From NCBI RefSeq assembly GCF_023159225.1, contig NC_063166.1:73286575-73350574 (forward strand): a stretch of 64,000 bases of DNA, read 5' to 3'. This DNA is from Perognathus longimembris pacificus. Taxonomy: Eukaryota; Chordata; Mammalia; Rodentia; Heteromyidae. The notes beneath the pieces are model-generated. The model saw only the letters and a list, made by a program, of their open reading frames with translations, had not been told where the DNA came from and searched no databases. This document shows, piece by piece, positions 1 to 10,213 of this stretch (the first letter of the stretch is position 1; the number at the start of each line of letters is the position of its first letter). The position numbers and the translations under genes were made by a program.

Positions 1-317
1 ACATCGACAGATAGTATGCAGTCCCAAGGTCACTGGGGAAGGCACCCTCAGAAAGGGTTAAGGTAGATCTCATAGGAACTGACTCTAAGAATACCAACCC
101 CCACACAACCCTGGCTTTCTATGTGGAGATGTGATCTCTTCCTCCTGTACACATGCCCTCTTGTCATGAGGCCATCAGGCCCTCGCCCCTCACCAGAGTC
201 AAGCTGATGATAGGGTTGAATCTCCAGATCTATGAGCTACACTAACTTTTTTTTTACTTTATAAAGTTGGCCTGCCTCGAGTATAGTGTGATAGCAATGC
301 AAAGTGAACTAATACAG
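1..317 (+). mobile_element. MaLR-type LTR, 3' part
   Basis: The end of this stretch (about 240-317) has the usual MaLR 3' layout: a 'ctttataaag' block, then 'gatagcaatgcaaagtgaac' and a terminal 'taatacag'. The upstream 'gccctc..cctcaccag' block also fits. It is old and the 5' part may lie outside the window. The exact subfamily (MST/MLT-like) is not resolved. Confidence 0.5.
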
Positions 318-562
318 AGACTAAACCAGAATAGTCATTTAGGTGGAACAACAACAACAAAAAGGCAGAAGGGAACCATAAATACTAAGAGAGAGAAGCG
401 TATCAAAGAAAGAATCAGATACTACAGAGAAGCTAAGGGGAAAAAAAGATGAAAATTAGGGTTACTGCCTTAGCTTTGGCAATGTTCAAGTCACAATTAT
501 TTACTGAGTACCTACTGTAGGCTAGACTGTGTCAAATTCCAGGGAAGCAAAAATAAAATGGA

Positions 563-775
563 GGGCTGGGAATACGGCTTAGTGGTAAAGTGCTCGCCTC
601 GTATACATGAAGCCCTGGGTTCGATTCCCTCAGCACCACCCATATAGAAAAAGCCAGAAGTGGCGCTGTGGCTCAAGCAGTAGAGTGCTAGCCTTGAGCA
701 AAAGGAAGCCAGGGACAGTGCTCAGGCCATGAGTTCAAGCCCCAGGACTGGCAAAAAAATAAAAATAAAATAAAA
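563..775 (+). mobile_element. IDL-Geo SINE
   Basis: The left half is an ID-like tRNA-derived unit with A box 'cggcttagtgg' and B box 'ggttcgattcc'. The right half is the Geo unit (from 'ccagaagtggcgctgtggct' to 'ggactggc'), followed by an A-rich tail. Flanking 'ataaaatg' repeats are probably the target-site duplication. This is an older-subfamily copy ('cgtatacatgaagccc'). Confidence 0.93.
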
Positions 776-1140
776 TGAAACACAGGGTCATGAGAGCAGG
801 GAATTCAAAACAGAGAATACACAAATCATCCCAGGGATGTGTTCAGTGGTGGAGGATCTCAGAAGAAGGGCAGAAGAACTCTACCCAGGAGCCTAAAGAA
901 CTTCTGAGATGAGGGTACATCTGATTGGATTATACAGGCGTTTACTAGACATATGAGGAAAGAAAGAGAGAAAACATCATTGGCAGCAGTATCAGGAGAT
1001 ATGTTCAGGAATGCCAGGGAGATGAGGCTGAGGTAAAGCAGGGGAGGTAAAGTAACTCTCAGCCACATCTAGGAGTTGGGGGTTTGTTCTCTTGGTAATG
1101 AGAAGGTTTGGAGGGTAAGAGCCTCAAGTATGCACTTTAG
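776..1140. other. Unassigned sequence
   Basis: I recognise no repeat, exon or RNA in this stretch. Short open frames on both strands show no family resemblance. Confidence 0.4.
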
Positions 1141-1240
1141 AAAACAGTCTCTGGCTTTGAGTCTCAGCCTTAGCTCCTCAGTCAAGTCCCTTCCACACCT
1201 GGGCCTCACTGTTGCCCTCATTGAAATAGAGAAATGGGAC
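1141..1240 (+). mobile_element. MIR-like SINE fragment
   Basis: The order 'gggcctcactgttgccctca', 'gaaatagagaaatggga' follows the MIR core and tail ('tgcctcagtttcctcatctg', 'taaaatggg'). It is diverged, as expected of MIR. Confidence 0.5.
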
Positions 1241-1727
1241 GGTCCCTTTCCAGTTCTTACAGCCTGAGGCTTCCAGAGCTACTGCCGGAGTCAGTGCAGT
1301 TCTGAGGGCAGAAATAAATTCACAGATAAATTCACTTACTAGGTTCTGGTTTTCAGTCATAATTTGCTTTGGGATTTTGCAAAGGGCGGAGAGACTTGGG
1401 CTCCAGCATGCCAGCAGCGTAAGTAGGAGGCTTTCCCCCAATTCCCTGGTGGAGATGAGAAGAGAGGACTCCATCAGGGCCCAGGGCACCGCCTAACGTT
1501 TGATGAGATGTCTGTATTTAACTCCCACTGCTTGACATCTGTTTCCAATTAATTTGCCTGTGTTAAGAGGGAAGCTGCCCAGAGCTTGCCACTCCAGCAG
1601 ACCAGAAAGGGGACCAGGAAGGGCTTGGCTGTCCCTGGTCTTACCCATTGCCTCCATCCCATGTCCTTGGGGTTCCCTTGAACCTCTAGGGAAACTTATC
1701 CTGCAAGTTACCTGAAAATCTAGTCGA
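1241..1727. other. Unassigned, partly AT-rich sequence
   Basis: No repeat is recognised. The segment around 1500-1570 includes 'ccaattaatttgcctg', a homeodomain-like TAATT context. It could be conserved noncoding DNA, but the signal is weak. Confidence 0.3.
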
Positions 1728-1937
1728 GGGGCTGGGAATATTGCCTATTGGCAAGAGTGCTTGCTTCGTATATATGAAGCCCTAGGTTAGATTCCCCAGC
1801 ACCACATATATAGAAAAGGCCAGAAGTGGCGCTATGACTCAAGTTGGCAGAGTGCTAGCCTTGAGCAAAAAGAAGCCAGGGACAGTGCACAGGCCCTGAG
1901 TTCAAGCCCCAGGCCTGGCCAAAAAAAAAAAAAAAAA
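1728..1937 (+). mobile_element. IDL-Geo SINE with TSD
   Basis: Both monomers are complete and an 18-A tail follows. The duplication 'aaaatctagtc' lies before the element (ending at 1725) and directly after the tail. Confidence 0.95.
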
Positions 1938-1945
1938 ATCTAGTC

Positions 1946-2274
1946 TACTCCTCCTTTGCAAGTCACACCACAGCAACACCAGGAGTGGCAGGTTTGAAGA
2001 AGTGAAACAAAATCCAAGGTCGCTGGGTGCCCTGAGAGGAAGGGAGGGGGGAATGGGGCGGGCTGGCGAGCTTGGCAAGAGGCCGCTGACGCCAGGCCTT
2101 GCAGACCGCAGACTGTAGGAAAGAGTTCTTACTCGTATCCTAGGCCACATTTCAACTTCCCTGGCTGTTCCTGGAGAAGAAATTGAACAAAAGCAAGAGT
2201 GGGAAAGAAGATCATTTAGAACTTCACTGTCTAACTGGGCTTCCATGGCCACACTTAGAAATGTGCGTTTTTGA
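1946..2274. other. Unassigned sequence
   Basis: I recognise nothing here. Several CpGs occur at about 2010-2110, but no longer island is present. Confidence 0.35.
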
Positions 2275-2512
2275 AAGCCAGCTGCCAGTAGGATAGCACA
2301 CATAATCTTGGCTTCTCGGGAGGCTAAGATCTGAAGAGCACAGTTCAATTCAAGGCAAGCCCAGGCAGGAAAATCCATGAAACTCTTATCTCTAATTAAT
2401 CACCCAAAAAGCCAGAAGTAGAGCTGTGGCTCAAGTGGTAGAATGCTAGCCTTGAGCACAAAGGCTCAGGGACAGTACTCACACCCTGAGTTCAAGCCCC
2501 TGGACTGACAGA
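2275..2512 (+). mobile_element. B1-Geo dimeric SINE
   Basis: The left half is 7SL/B1-like ('aatcttggcttctcgggagg', 'ggctaagatctga'). The linker 'ctcttatctctaattaa' leads into the Geo right half ('gtggctcaagtggtagaatg', 'ctgagttcaagccc'). Its A-rich tail runs into the following purine microsatellite, which probably grew from it. Confidence 0.88.
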
Positions 2513-2517
2513 GAAAA

Positions 2518-3584
2518 AGAAGGAAGGAAGGAAGGAAGGAAGGAAGGAAGGAAGGAAGGAAGGAAGGAAGGAAGGAAGGAAGGAAGGAAGGAAGGAAGGA
2601 AGGAAGGGAGGAAGGAAGGGAAGGAGGGAGGGAGGAGGGAGGGAGGGAGGGAGGGAGGAAGGGAGGGAACAAGGAGAAGGAGAAAGAAGTAAAGAAAGAA
2701 GAGAAGGAGAGAGGAAGAAAGGAAAGAAAGGAAGGAAGAAGGAAGGAGAGAGAGGGAGGGAGAGAATGAAAGAGAGGGAGAGAGAAAGAAAGATGGGAGG
2801 AATGGAGAGAGAGGAAGAAAGGGGAAGAGAAGAAAGAAGGGAAGGAGGGAGGAAAGGAGAAAGAAAAAAGAGCACAGGGAGAGGGAAAGAAAGAAAGAAA
2901 GAAAGAGAGATAGGGAGGGAGGGAGGGAAGAGAGGGAGAGAAATAAAGAGGGAGAGGAAGGAAGGAAGGAAGGAAGGAAGGAAGGAAGGAAGGAAAGAAG
3001 GAAGGAAGGAAGGAAGGAAGGAAGGAAGGAAGGAAGGAAGGAAGGAAGGGAGGGAGGGAGGGAGGGAGGGAGGGAGGGACAGAGGGACAGAGGGACAGAG
3101 GGACAGAGGGACAGAGGGACAGAGGAGAGAGAGAAAGTGAGGGAGGAGAGAGAAAGTAAGAGAGAGGGAGAGAAAGAAATAGAGAGAAGAAGGCAGGAAG
3201 GAAGGGAGGGAGAGAGGGAGAGAGGGAAAGAAAGAGGGAGAAGAAGGAAGGAAGGAAGGAAGGAAGGAAGGAAGGAAGGAAGGAAGGAAGGAAGGAAGGA
3301 AGGAAGGAAGGAAGGGAGGGAGGGAGGGAGGGAGGGAGGGAGAGACAGAGGAGAGAGAAAGCGAGGGAGGAGAGAGAAAGTAAGAGAGAGGGAGAGAAAG
3401 AAATAGAGAGAAGAAGGCAGGAAGGAAGGGAGGAAGGGAGGGAGGGAAAGAAAGAGGGAGAAGAAGGAAGGAAGGAAGGAAGGAAGGAAGGAAGGAAGGA
3501 AGGAAGGAAGGAAGGAAGGAAGGAAGGAAGGAAGGAAGGAAGGAAGGGAAGGAGGGAAGGAGGGAGGAAGGGAGGGAGGAAGGA
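2518..3584 (+). repeat. Purine-only (GGAA)n/(GGGA)n block with higher-order repeat
   Basis: This is about 1.07 kb of almost pure A/G on the plus strand. It holds long GGAA and GGGA runs, an 8-bp unit (acagaggg) repeated about six times at 3078-3125, and a complex segment starting near 3133 that recurs near 3357. Long open frames here are translations of the repeat, not genes. Confidence 0.97.
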
Positions 3585-3596
3585 CTGAATCAAGGT

Positions 3597-3745
3597 CAAT
3601 GGTTGTAAACCTAGCTACTTAGGAGGCTAAGATCTGAGGATAAAGGTTCAAGTCAGCCCAAGCTCTTATCACCAATTAACTAGCAAAAAGATAGAAGTAG
3701 AGGTGTGGCTCAAGCAGCAGAGCACCAATAGCTTGAAAAAGTGAT
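3597..3745 (+). mobile_element. B1-Geo SINE, truncated at both ends
   Basis: The left-half core 'ctagctacttaggaggctaa' is followed by 'ctcttatcaccaattaac' and the start of Geo ('gtggctcaagcagcagagca'). It stops before the Geo B box. Confidence 0.8.
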
Positions 3746-4674
3746 TCCTCTTTTTCTAACTGCAAATTTTATAAAATTTAAATATGGATCCATGTTTCCT
3801 ATGAAAATTTAGCACCCACATCAAAATGTGCTGAGAGTGTAAAGTATACACTGGATTCTGAAGACACAGGACCCAAGAAAAAGAAGAAATGCAAAGTATT
3901 TCAGTGATACTTGATTGAGGCGAGTCAGGTCAATGTGACCATAGTTTGAATCCTGTGAATGAAGTAGTAAAATCAAAGTCATCTATTTTGTTGTTTTGTT
4001 TTACTTTTTCAAAAGTGAAGGCCCAAGAAAATATTACTGCCAAGTGAGTCTCACTATGCTTCCCCAGAGCAGCACCGAGTCAGAAGAGTGACCGTGACTT
4101 AGACTAGGGTGGTAGTGGTAAATAGGAAAGATGAGGCAGCCATGATTGACTGTCAGGAATGAAGGGGGAGGAGGGGAACTAGCAGAGATAATGGCTGACA
4201 TACTGGCTTGAGCAGCTGGAGACAGGATTGTATAATTTCCTTGAAGGCTTTGGGGAAGGGCAAAACTGGGGGGACAGGGGACTATGGGTTGTTTTGAGGG
4301 TTTAAGATGCCAGCAAAAAGTCAAGTAGACAGTTGGATATTCAGGTCTCACAGTCAAAAGTAATATCTTCAGAGAAGGTCTAAACCTGGAAGCAACCACT
4401 TGCACAAATTAGGTCCCTGTTCTGGGTACACATCGCATGACAGACAGACAGACCAAAGATATGTAAACATACTCCCCTCCCTCAGTTATAATAAAATTTT
4501 GAATATGCAAATCTTCTCTTCACCATTGACTGTTTTCTGTATATGGCCGGCTCCTCCCTCTTCCCGACCCTCTCCCTCCCCAGAGAAGCTCCTTGCTTGG
4601 TTCAACCCCCACCACTGTGGATGGGAGATGCCTGGAGGGGCCAGCAGCCATGGTAGGCAGAGTTAGGCATCACC
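3746..4674. other. Unassigned sequence
   Basis: About 0.9 kb without a repeat I can name. Open frames at 4034-4405 (minus) and 4400-4666 (plus) lack coding signals that I can defend. Confidence 0.35.
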
Positions 4675-4925
4675 GAGCTGTGGGTCAGGATGTTTACACA
4701 AACGCGGCACGGCATCATTTATCTTGAGGGATGTCAACTCGAAAAAATGTTAGTTCGTGTCACTGTCAGGGTAAATGCCAAAAATTAGCTCTCTTTCATC
4801 AGAAAACGGAATAATTAACTTTGCAACTGTTTCCAAAACTGCTAATTAATGAGTTTTACCCACTTGGTTTGTCAGGCTACATTGTGAGCTCAGCAGCAGC
4901 CTCGGCCTCTGGAGGATTACCTCCC
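4675..4925. other. Candidate conserved noncoding element
   Basis: An unusual block has several retained CpGs ('aaacgcggcacggcatc', 'actcgaaaaaatgttagttc', 'aaaacggaataatt') mixed with AT-rich motifs, including 'ggaataattaac' and 'gctaattaatgag'. No repeat is recognised. This composition is typical of developmental enhancers; conservation is inferred, not measured. Confidence 0.4.
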
Positions 4926-5229
4926 TCCCCTATCTCTCCCTCCTTCCTTCCCTCCTTCCACTGTATCCAGAAGTTGGAAATCCTTTCCGGTACCAGCAGG
5001 AAGAGCACGTCTAAGGAAAACACCTCTATTTTGCAGTGGAGAGATTCCTGTTTTCTTTCTAAAGCAGTCTAGCCCCTTTCCAATCCCTCCAGGGGATCTC
5101 AAAATTATGGTGCTTGGTACCTGCAGAGGGGCTACTGTCTACTTGTCCCCAAACATAGAGATCAGATTTATAGTTGTCTTCCTTCCCTAAAGTGGGAGGG
5201 CCCTAGAGGCAGACAGAGGTGAGATTCAA

Positions 5230-5448
5230 GGTCAGCTCTGTGTAATCCTAGTTACTCAGGAACCTGAGATCTAAGGATCACAGTTCATAGCCAGCCCCAG
5301 CAGCAAAGTCCATGAGACTCTTCAAGGAATCACCAAAAACCTGAAAGTAGAGCTGTGGCTCAAGTGGTAGAGTGCCAGCTTTGATCACAAAAGTTCAGGG
5401 ACAGCACATAAGCCCTGAGTTCAAGCTCCAGGACCTGCAAAAAAAAAA
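5230..5448 (+). mobile_element. B1-Geo dimeric SINE
   Basis: The B1-like core 'taatcctagttactcaggaa' precedes Geo ('gtggctcaagtggtagagtg', 'ccctgagttcaagctcc') and an A tail. The linker 'actcttcaaggaatcacc' is shortened relative to other copies. Confidence 0.88.
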
Positions 5449-5460
5449 TTTTTTTTTTAA

Positions 5461-5560
5461 AGCCATCTCTGATTCCTCCACCTCTGTGGCTTTAAGCAAG
5501 AGCCTTTTTCCTTCTTATAACCTCAGTTTCCCCATCTGTAAAACTGGATTGTTCTTGGAA
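5461..5560 (+). mobile_element. MIR-like SINE fragment
   Basis: The segment 'cctcagtttccccatctg' plus 'taaaactgga' is the MIR 3' core in plus orientation. The upstream 'ctctgtggctttaagcaag' fits the preceding MIR part. Confidence 0.65.
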
Positions 5561-6169
5561 GTCCTTATATCACTGGACTCCGGAAAGCTTAGAGGAGAGC
5601 TTTAAGGCCTCAGGCGTGGTATTTTAGGATCAGCAAGTCCATCTTTGACACGACCCCCCCCCCATCTCCCCCCTCTTCCCTACTGCTGGCCTTGCTCCAG
5701 GTCTCTCTCACATGCACTGCGAATCTAAGCATCAGTTAGATTGCCTTCTCTACTCCAATTCTAGCACCACCAGGGCTGTACATCCCCAGCCCTGGCCTTG
5801 TAACTTTGCAGGGCTCCATGGTAGATGATTCTACTTCTGTACTCCATGGATTTTTTTTCAATTGTGGCAAAACATACATAATATGAAATATATCTCCTCC
5901 TCTTTCATGGGGCTGCTATAAAGCTGGTTGTTAATAGCTTCTTCTCTGGAGAAATGCTACTGGCTAACAGATCTACAGATTTGTAGGCTGATCATTAACA
6001 AAAGAGGGGGTACTTCAAATGACTTTTAGGAGGAGCCAATGCTGGGGTACAATTTTTGCTCCAGGTTTCTCCTTGAAGCCAAGTGGAAACTAATGTCAAT
6101 GTTCTTCTGGAAAATGGAGAAAATTGACATTATTTCCTCTTCTCCTGAGAGCAGTCAACCCAATAAAAT
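5561..6169. other. Unassigned, with a short L1M-like patch
   Basis: It includes a C run at 5654-5663. A patch at about 5860-5910 ('caattgtggcaaaacataca') resembles old L1 3' sequence. The rest is unrecognised. Confidence 0.3.
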
Positions 6170-6540
6170 ATGGCACTATCATCCCCATGAGCAGTAACAA
6201 ATGGTTGTTGTCTTAGGGTACTGAGATTTGAAGTATTTTGTTACAAGCATTAAGAAATGATACAATTAGAATACACAAAACAGGGAATACTATCCAGCCA
6301 TTAAAAATGATGGGGTTCAATATATTGACTCTAAAACATGTCAACAAGGCAATTTTCTGTCAAAGAGAAAACAAACAAGTTGGACACACAAAAGCATGTA
6401 CAGCAGTATTCTTTCTGGTAAACTCACACCTGGTCCCATTCAGTGAGTCAACCAGAGAGTTCTTCAAGGAGGAAACGGTGCCCGACACACTAAGGACACT
6501 TGTCACGGGATTTAGGACCAATCTAGATAATATGACATGA
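6170..6540 (+). mobile_element. Old LTR end followed by L1M-like fragment
   Basis: The string 'gtattttgttacaagcatta' to 'gatacaatta' resembles an MLT1-type LTR 3' end. Next, 'gggaatactatccagccatt' resembles the L1 ORF2 3' region. Both are weak matches and boundaries are uncertain. Confidence 0.35.
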
Positions 6541-6938
6541 TCTCACCTCAAAATCCTTAATAAAATCTCTGGGGATTGTTTTTTTTTCCAAATAAGGCCA
6601 TGTTTACAGAGTCCAGGGATTTGACAGGGACATCACAGGGCATTTTTCAGTCTAGACTCGGCAGTGTCCATATCCTAGAAGAAGCTTGCTAATTTCCCAC
6701 GACCACCTACAGCATAAGACGGCGAGCGTGGCTCCTGGGACCCAGCCTCAACACAGTGAGCCCCCAGAACCTCAGGCACAATTGATTGTGTGCGCATGCC
6801 CCAGCATGATACCATGTGCGCATGCCCGAGGTGAGCCCAAGGATCCCACCTAGTTGGCTTCAGTCAGGCCTTTGTGTGTTTCCTCTCCCTTTCAGTCTGC
6901 CTTATTTCTAACCAGCAGGATGCCCAGTCCAGTAGACC

Positions 6939-6941
<3 letters not shown>
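6541..6941. other. Unassigned, low repeat content
   Basis: No repeat is recognised. The stretch contains two spaced 'tgcgcatgcc' motifs, listed separately. Confidence 0.3.
6791..6825 (+). promoter_or_regulatory. Paired NRF1-like half-sites
   Basis: The motif 'tgcgcatgcc' occurs at 6791-6800 and again at 6817-6826. It matches the core of the NRF1 palindrome (TGCGCATGCGCA) on one side. Occupancy is speculation. Confidence 0.25.

Positions 6942-7003
<62 letters not shown>
6942..7003 (+). repeat. (CA)n microsatellite
   Basis: A pure CA run of about 31 units. Confidence 0.98.
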
Positions 7004-7006
<3 letters not shown>

Positions 7007-7109
7007 CTTCTAATGCCAGCCTTTCCAAGTCTTTCTCCCTCAGGATCTGAGGCACCAGGGTGCCATGTTGTATACTGTTTGTGGAGAGGGCCCTCTCTCA
7101 GGAAATTAA

Positions 7110-7395
7110 AGGTGACTAGAACATGAGCTGGTAAAGAAGCCAGTGAGAAAATAAACCCTCAGCTCACAAGCCTGCAAGGCCCTGAATGCTGCATCAAATA
7201 CACAAATCTGGAAGTTGTTCAGCTAAGACCATAGCTCTGAGCAACACTTTGCAGCTCTGTGAGACACTGAACAGAGAACCTAGCAAAACCAGAGAAATCA
7301 AGATTATAAATGTATGTCATTTTAAGCCACTAAGTTTATAGAGTTATCTTAAAATAATAAATAACTAATCCAGAATCTATCATGGACTCCTCAAG
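7110..7395 (+). mobile_element. MLT1-like LTR, 3' part
   Basis: The 3' end has 'aaatgtatgtcattttaagc', 'cactaagttta' and a terminal 'aactaatccag', the recognisable MLT1 ending. The 5' part is diverged. It continues up to the site where the following L1 inserted. Confidence 0.55.
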
Positions 7396-7500
7396 CCAGC
7401 AATTTCTTTTTTTTTTTAATTTAATTTTATTGTCAAGGTGATGTACAGAGGGGTTACACTTACATACATAAGATACTGATAAGGTAGTGAGTACATTTCT

Positions 7501-7711
7501 TTTTTTTTTTTTTTTTTTGGCCAGTCCTGGGCCTTGGACTCAGGGCCTAAGCACCGTCCCTGGCTTCTTCCCGCTCAAGGCTAGCACTCTGCCACTTGAG
7601 CCACAGCGCCGCTTCTGGCCGTTTTCTGTATATGTGGTGCTGGGGAATCGAACCTAGGGCCTGGTGTATCTGAGGCAGGCACTCTTGCCACTAGGCTATA
7701 TCCCCAGCCCA
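7501..7711 (-). mobile_element. IDL-Geo SINE, young subfamily
   Basis: It is a full-length antisense copy flanked by 'tgagtacatttct' on both sides (7488-7500 and 7712-7724). It carries the young-subfamily states 'cttcccgctcaagg' and 'gaacctagggcc'. Confidence 0.96.
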
Positions 7712-8556
7712 TGAGTACATTTCTTGTCAAACATCGTTACCCCTCCCTCGTTTTTCCCTCCCTCTCTACCCCTCCCCCAAGCTGAAAGTTCATTTCAAAT
7801 ATATTGTCTTGTAGGTATCACTGTTGCATTGATTCACCCATTGTCCTTTGTCTCACCATTTTGTTGTTTCCCTTCCCTAATTCAAATAAATGTATATATA
7901 ATACCCAGGGTACCAAAATCAAATACCATGACAACAGGGATAAACCAAAGGAAAGAAAAACAACAGAAAAAAGAAATGTCACATAGTACATTTAAAACAA
8001 CAACAACAAAGCAAAACCTCTCATTTCCATATCTTGGAGTTCATTTTGCTTAGTATCATCTTTTTTTTTTTTCCTTCTTTATTGTCAAAGTGAAGTACAG
8101 AGGGGTTACAGTTTCATATGTAAGGCAAGTACTTTTTTTTACATTTATTTTCTTTTGGGGGGAGGTTATTACATTTATTTCACAGTATACATTTTGACAT
8201 TCACAATGATGAAAATTGTTCTACTCTACTTAGCTTATGAAGTCTATGATCTTTAACCATACGGACACTTTCTCCATTTCAGGTGCTTTGTACTTTATGT
8301 TTCTTTTGTTTAGCAACATCCGTTCCCTCCTTCATTCCTTCCTTCCTTCCTTCCTTCCCAATCCCACCTATGAGATGCTTAGCTACCTTTCCTCATTGTC
8401 TAATATAGGGATGGTTCCCTCTGTTAATTTATTGCTGTTGTTGTTATTGTTACTATTCCCACACACTTTGCACTCATTCTGTGTCCTCTTTGCTTTGTAC
8501 TGTGTTTTGGTATCTTGAGACCTGTTTACTTTGCTCTATCTCTTTGCATTTTAATT

Positions 8557-9125
8557 CTAAAACCCACATATCAGGGAGACCATATGCCGTTTGTCTCTCT
8601 GTTCTTGGCTTGTCTCACTCAGCATGATTTGTTCTAGTTCCATCCATTTTCCAGCGAATGCCATTATTTTGTCCTTTCTAATGGCAGTGTAAAATTCTAT
8701 TGCATATAGGTACCACAGTTTTTGAATCCATTCATCTGTAGTGGAGCTTCTGGGTTGTTTCCATATCTTGACTACTGTGAATAGTGCAATGAACATGATG
8801 TGCAGGCGTCCTTGTCATATCATGGTTCCTGTTGTTCAGGATAGATGCCTACGAGTAGTAAGGCTAGATCATAGGGTATTTCTATGTTTGGTTTTTTGAG
8901 GAAACTCCAGACTTCTTTCCAGAGTGGTTGTACTAGTGGTTTGCATTCCCACCAGCAGTGTAGTAGGGTTCCTCTTTCTCCACATCCCCACCAGCATTTG
9001 TTGTTGTCTGAGTTCAGAATATAGGCCATTCTTACTGGGGTAAAGTGGTATCTCAGTGTTGTTTTTGTTTGCATTTCCTTTATGGCCAGGGATGTTGAGC
9101 ATTTCTTCATGTGTTTCTTTGCCAT
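8557..9125 (-). pseudogene. L1 ORF2 C-terminal remnant
   Basis: Two minus-strand open frames (8820-9125 and 8557-8796) are consecutive pieces of the ORF2 C-terminal domain, split by a frameshift or stop near 8800. They include the cysteine-rich '[18 protein letters not shown]' block and end in 'MVSLICGF' before the stop at 8557. Reverse transcriptase and endonuclease domains are absent because of 5' truncation, so it cannot be functional. Confidence 0.9.
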
Positions 9126-9506
9126 TTTTATTTCTATCTTCTGAGAAGTGTCTATTTAGTTCCTATGCCCATTTAGTGATTGGTTTGTTAGGTTAGCTCT
9201 CTGTAGATGATGGATATTAGGCCTTTATTGCCTTGCTGGTAAATATCTTTTCCCAGTTGGTTGGCTGTCCTTCTAGTTTAGAAGCAATGTTTTTATCTGT
9301 GCAGAAACTTTTTATTTTAATATAGTCACATTTGTCTAGTCTCTCTCCAATCTGTTGTGCTCCTGGGACTCTGTTCAGGAAGTTCTTGCCTGTGCTGAAA
9401 AGTTCTAGTGTTTCTCCTACTCTGTCCTGTAATATTTTCAGAGTTTCAGGTCTGATGTTGAGGTCTTTAATCCACTTTGAGTTGATCTTAGTGCCAGCAA
9501 TTTCTT

Positions 9507-9720
9507 ATCGATATATCTGGACATCACCCCGAGCTCCAAGATCCCCTTCTCAGCCCCATTCTTACACATCCAACCCATCACCAGGTCCCACAAGTGTTCC
9601 TTCTGTCTTTCCGTCTCATCGATTTAACATCCTGGTACCTTGAAGAACACCATCAGAAACTCAGGGGCTATGGAACTGAAAGTGAAGTGCTCCACCACTA
9701 AACCAACTAAAACACTATGC
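9507..9720. other. Unassigned sequence
   Basis: Sequence flanking the L1 insertion. I recognise no repeat with confidence. Confidence 0.3.
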
Positions 9721-9905
9721 CAGATGGATGCCAGTGGCTCCCACCTGTAATCCTGGGTGCTCAAGAAGCTGAGATCAGAGAATTCCATAGCCAGTCTAGG
9801 CAGAAAAGTTCATGAGACTCTTATCTCCATTTAACCAAAGTAGAGGCAGAACTCAAGAGGTAGAATGGTCAGTCATTGAGTGCAAAAGCCCAGTAAGAAC
9901 CCAAA
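9721..9905 (+). mobile_element. B1-Geo SINE, decayed
   Basis: The B1-like start 'gatgccagtggctcccacct' and the linker 'gactcttatctccatttaac' are clear. The Geo part is degraded ('gaactcaagaggtagaatgg'). Confidence 0.8.
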
Positions 9906-9924
9906 GATAGAAATTTAATCTAAC

Positions 9925-10213
9925 TGTATGGTTTTTAGAGGCCGACTGTGGGAGATGCTTAGGATTGGATAAGGTTATCAGAGTGGAGCTTCTACAACTG
10001 AACCCCATTGGCTTTATAGGAAGATGCTAGAGGAGTATTCATGTGTCCTTCCTGCCTTTCATTACATAGTACCATGCACCACTCTGGGACACTGTCAGCA
10101 AGAAAGCCACCACCAAACCCTAGAGTCTTCAGAACTGTGAGTTCAAGAAATGTGTTTTCCTTATACCTATCCATTGTGTGGTACCGTGTTATTAGCAACA
10201 GAAAACAAAACAA
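9925..10213 (+). mobile_element. MaLR-type LTR
   Basis: The 3' half shows 'tcttcagaactgtgag', then 'ttccttatacctatcc' and 'gtgttattagcaacagaaaa', matching the order of MST-like LTR ends. The 5' half is diverged. Confidence 0.5.

Larger units (their letters stand above)
7409..9492 (-). mobile_element. 5'-truncated L1 with 14-bp TSD
   Basis: The duplication 'gccagcaatttctt' flanks the unit (left copy ending at 7408, right copy 9493-9506). The element reads on the minus strand: ORF2 3' end (9490 to about 8557), 3' UTR, then A tail (T run at 7409). A second T run at about 8062 followed by another copy of the 3' UTR start suggests that a further short L1 end (7409-8061) sits in the A tail of the first. 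An IDL-Geo SINE interrupts it at 7501-7711. Confidence 0.92.

Noticed and set aside
563..640. tRNA-like A and B boxes as tRNA genes
   Set aside because: They belong to SINE left monomers, which lack a foldable acceptor stem and recur many times in the window.
660..675. CTCF-like 'ccagaagtggcgc' in IDL-Geo copies
   Set aside because: It is one base short of the CTCF core and mismatched at key positions.
3078..3125. Regular short repeats resembling an array
   Set aside because: 8-bp units with no spacers; a microsatellite, not a CRISPR array.
2466..3599. 377-codon minus-strand open frame rich in Pro, Ser, Leu and Phe
   Set aside because: It is a translation of the (TTCC)n complement; unit length 4 gives a repeating frame without stops.
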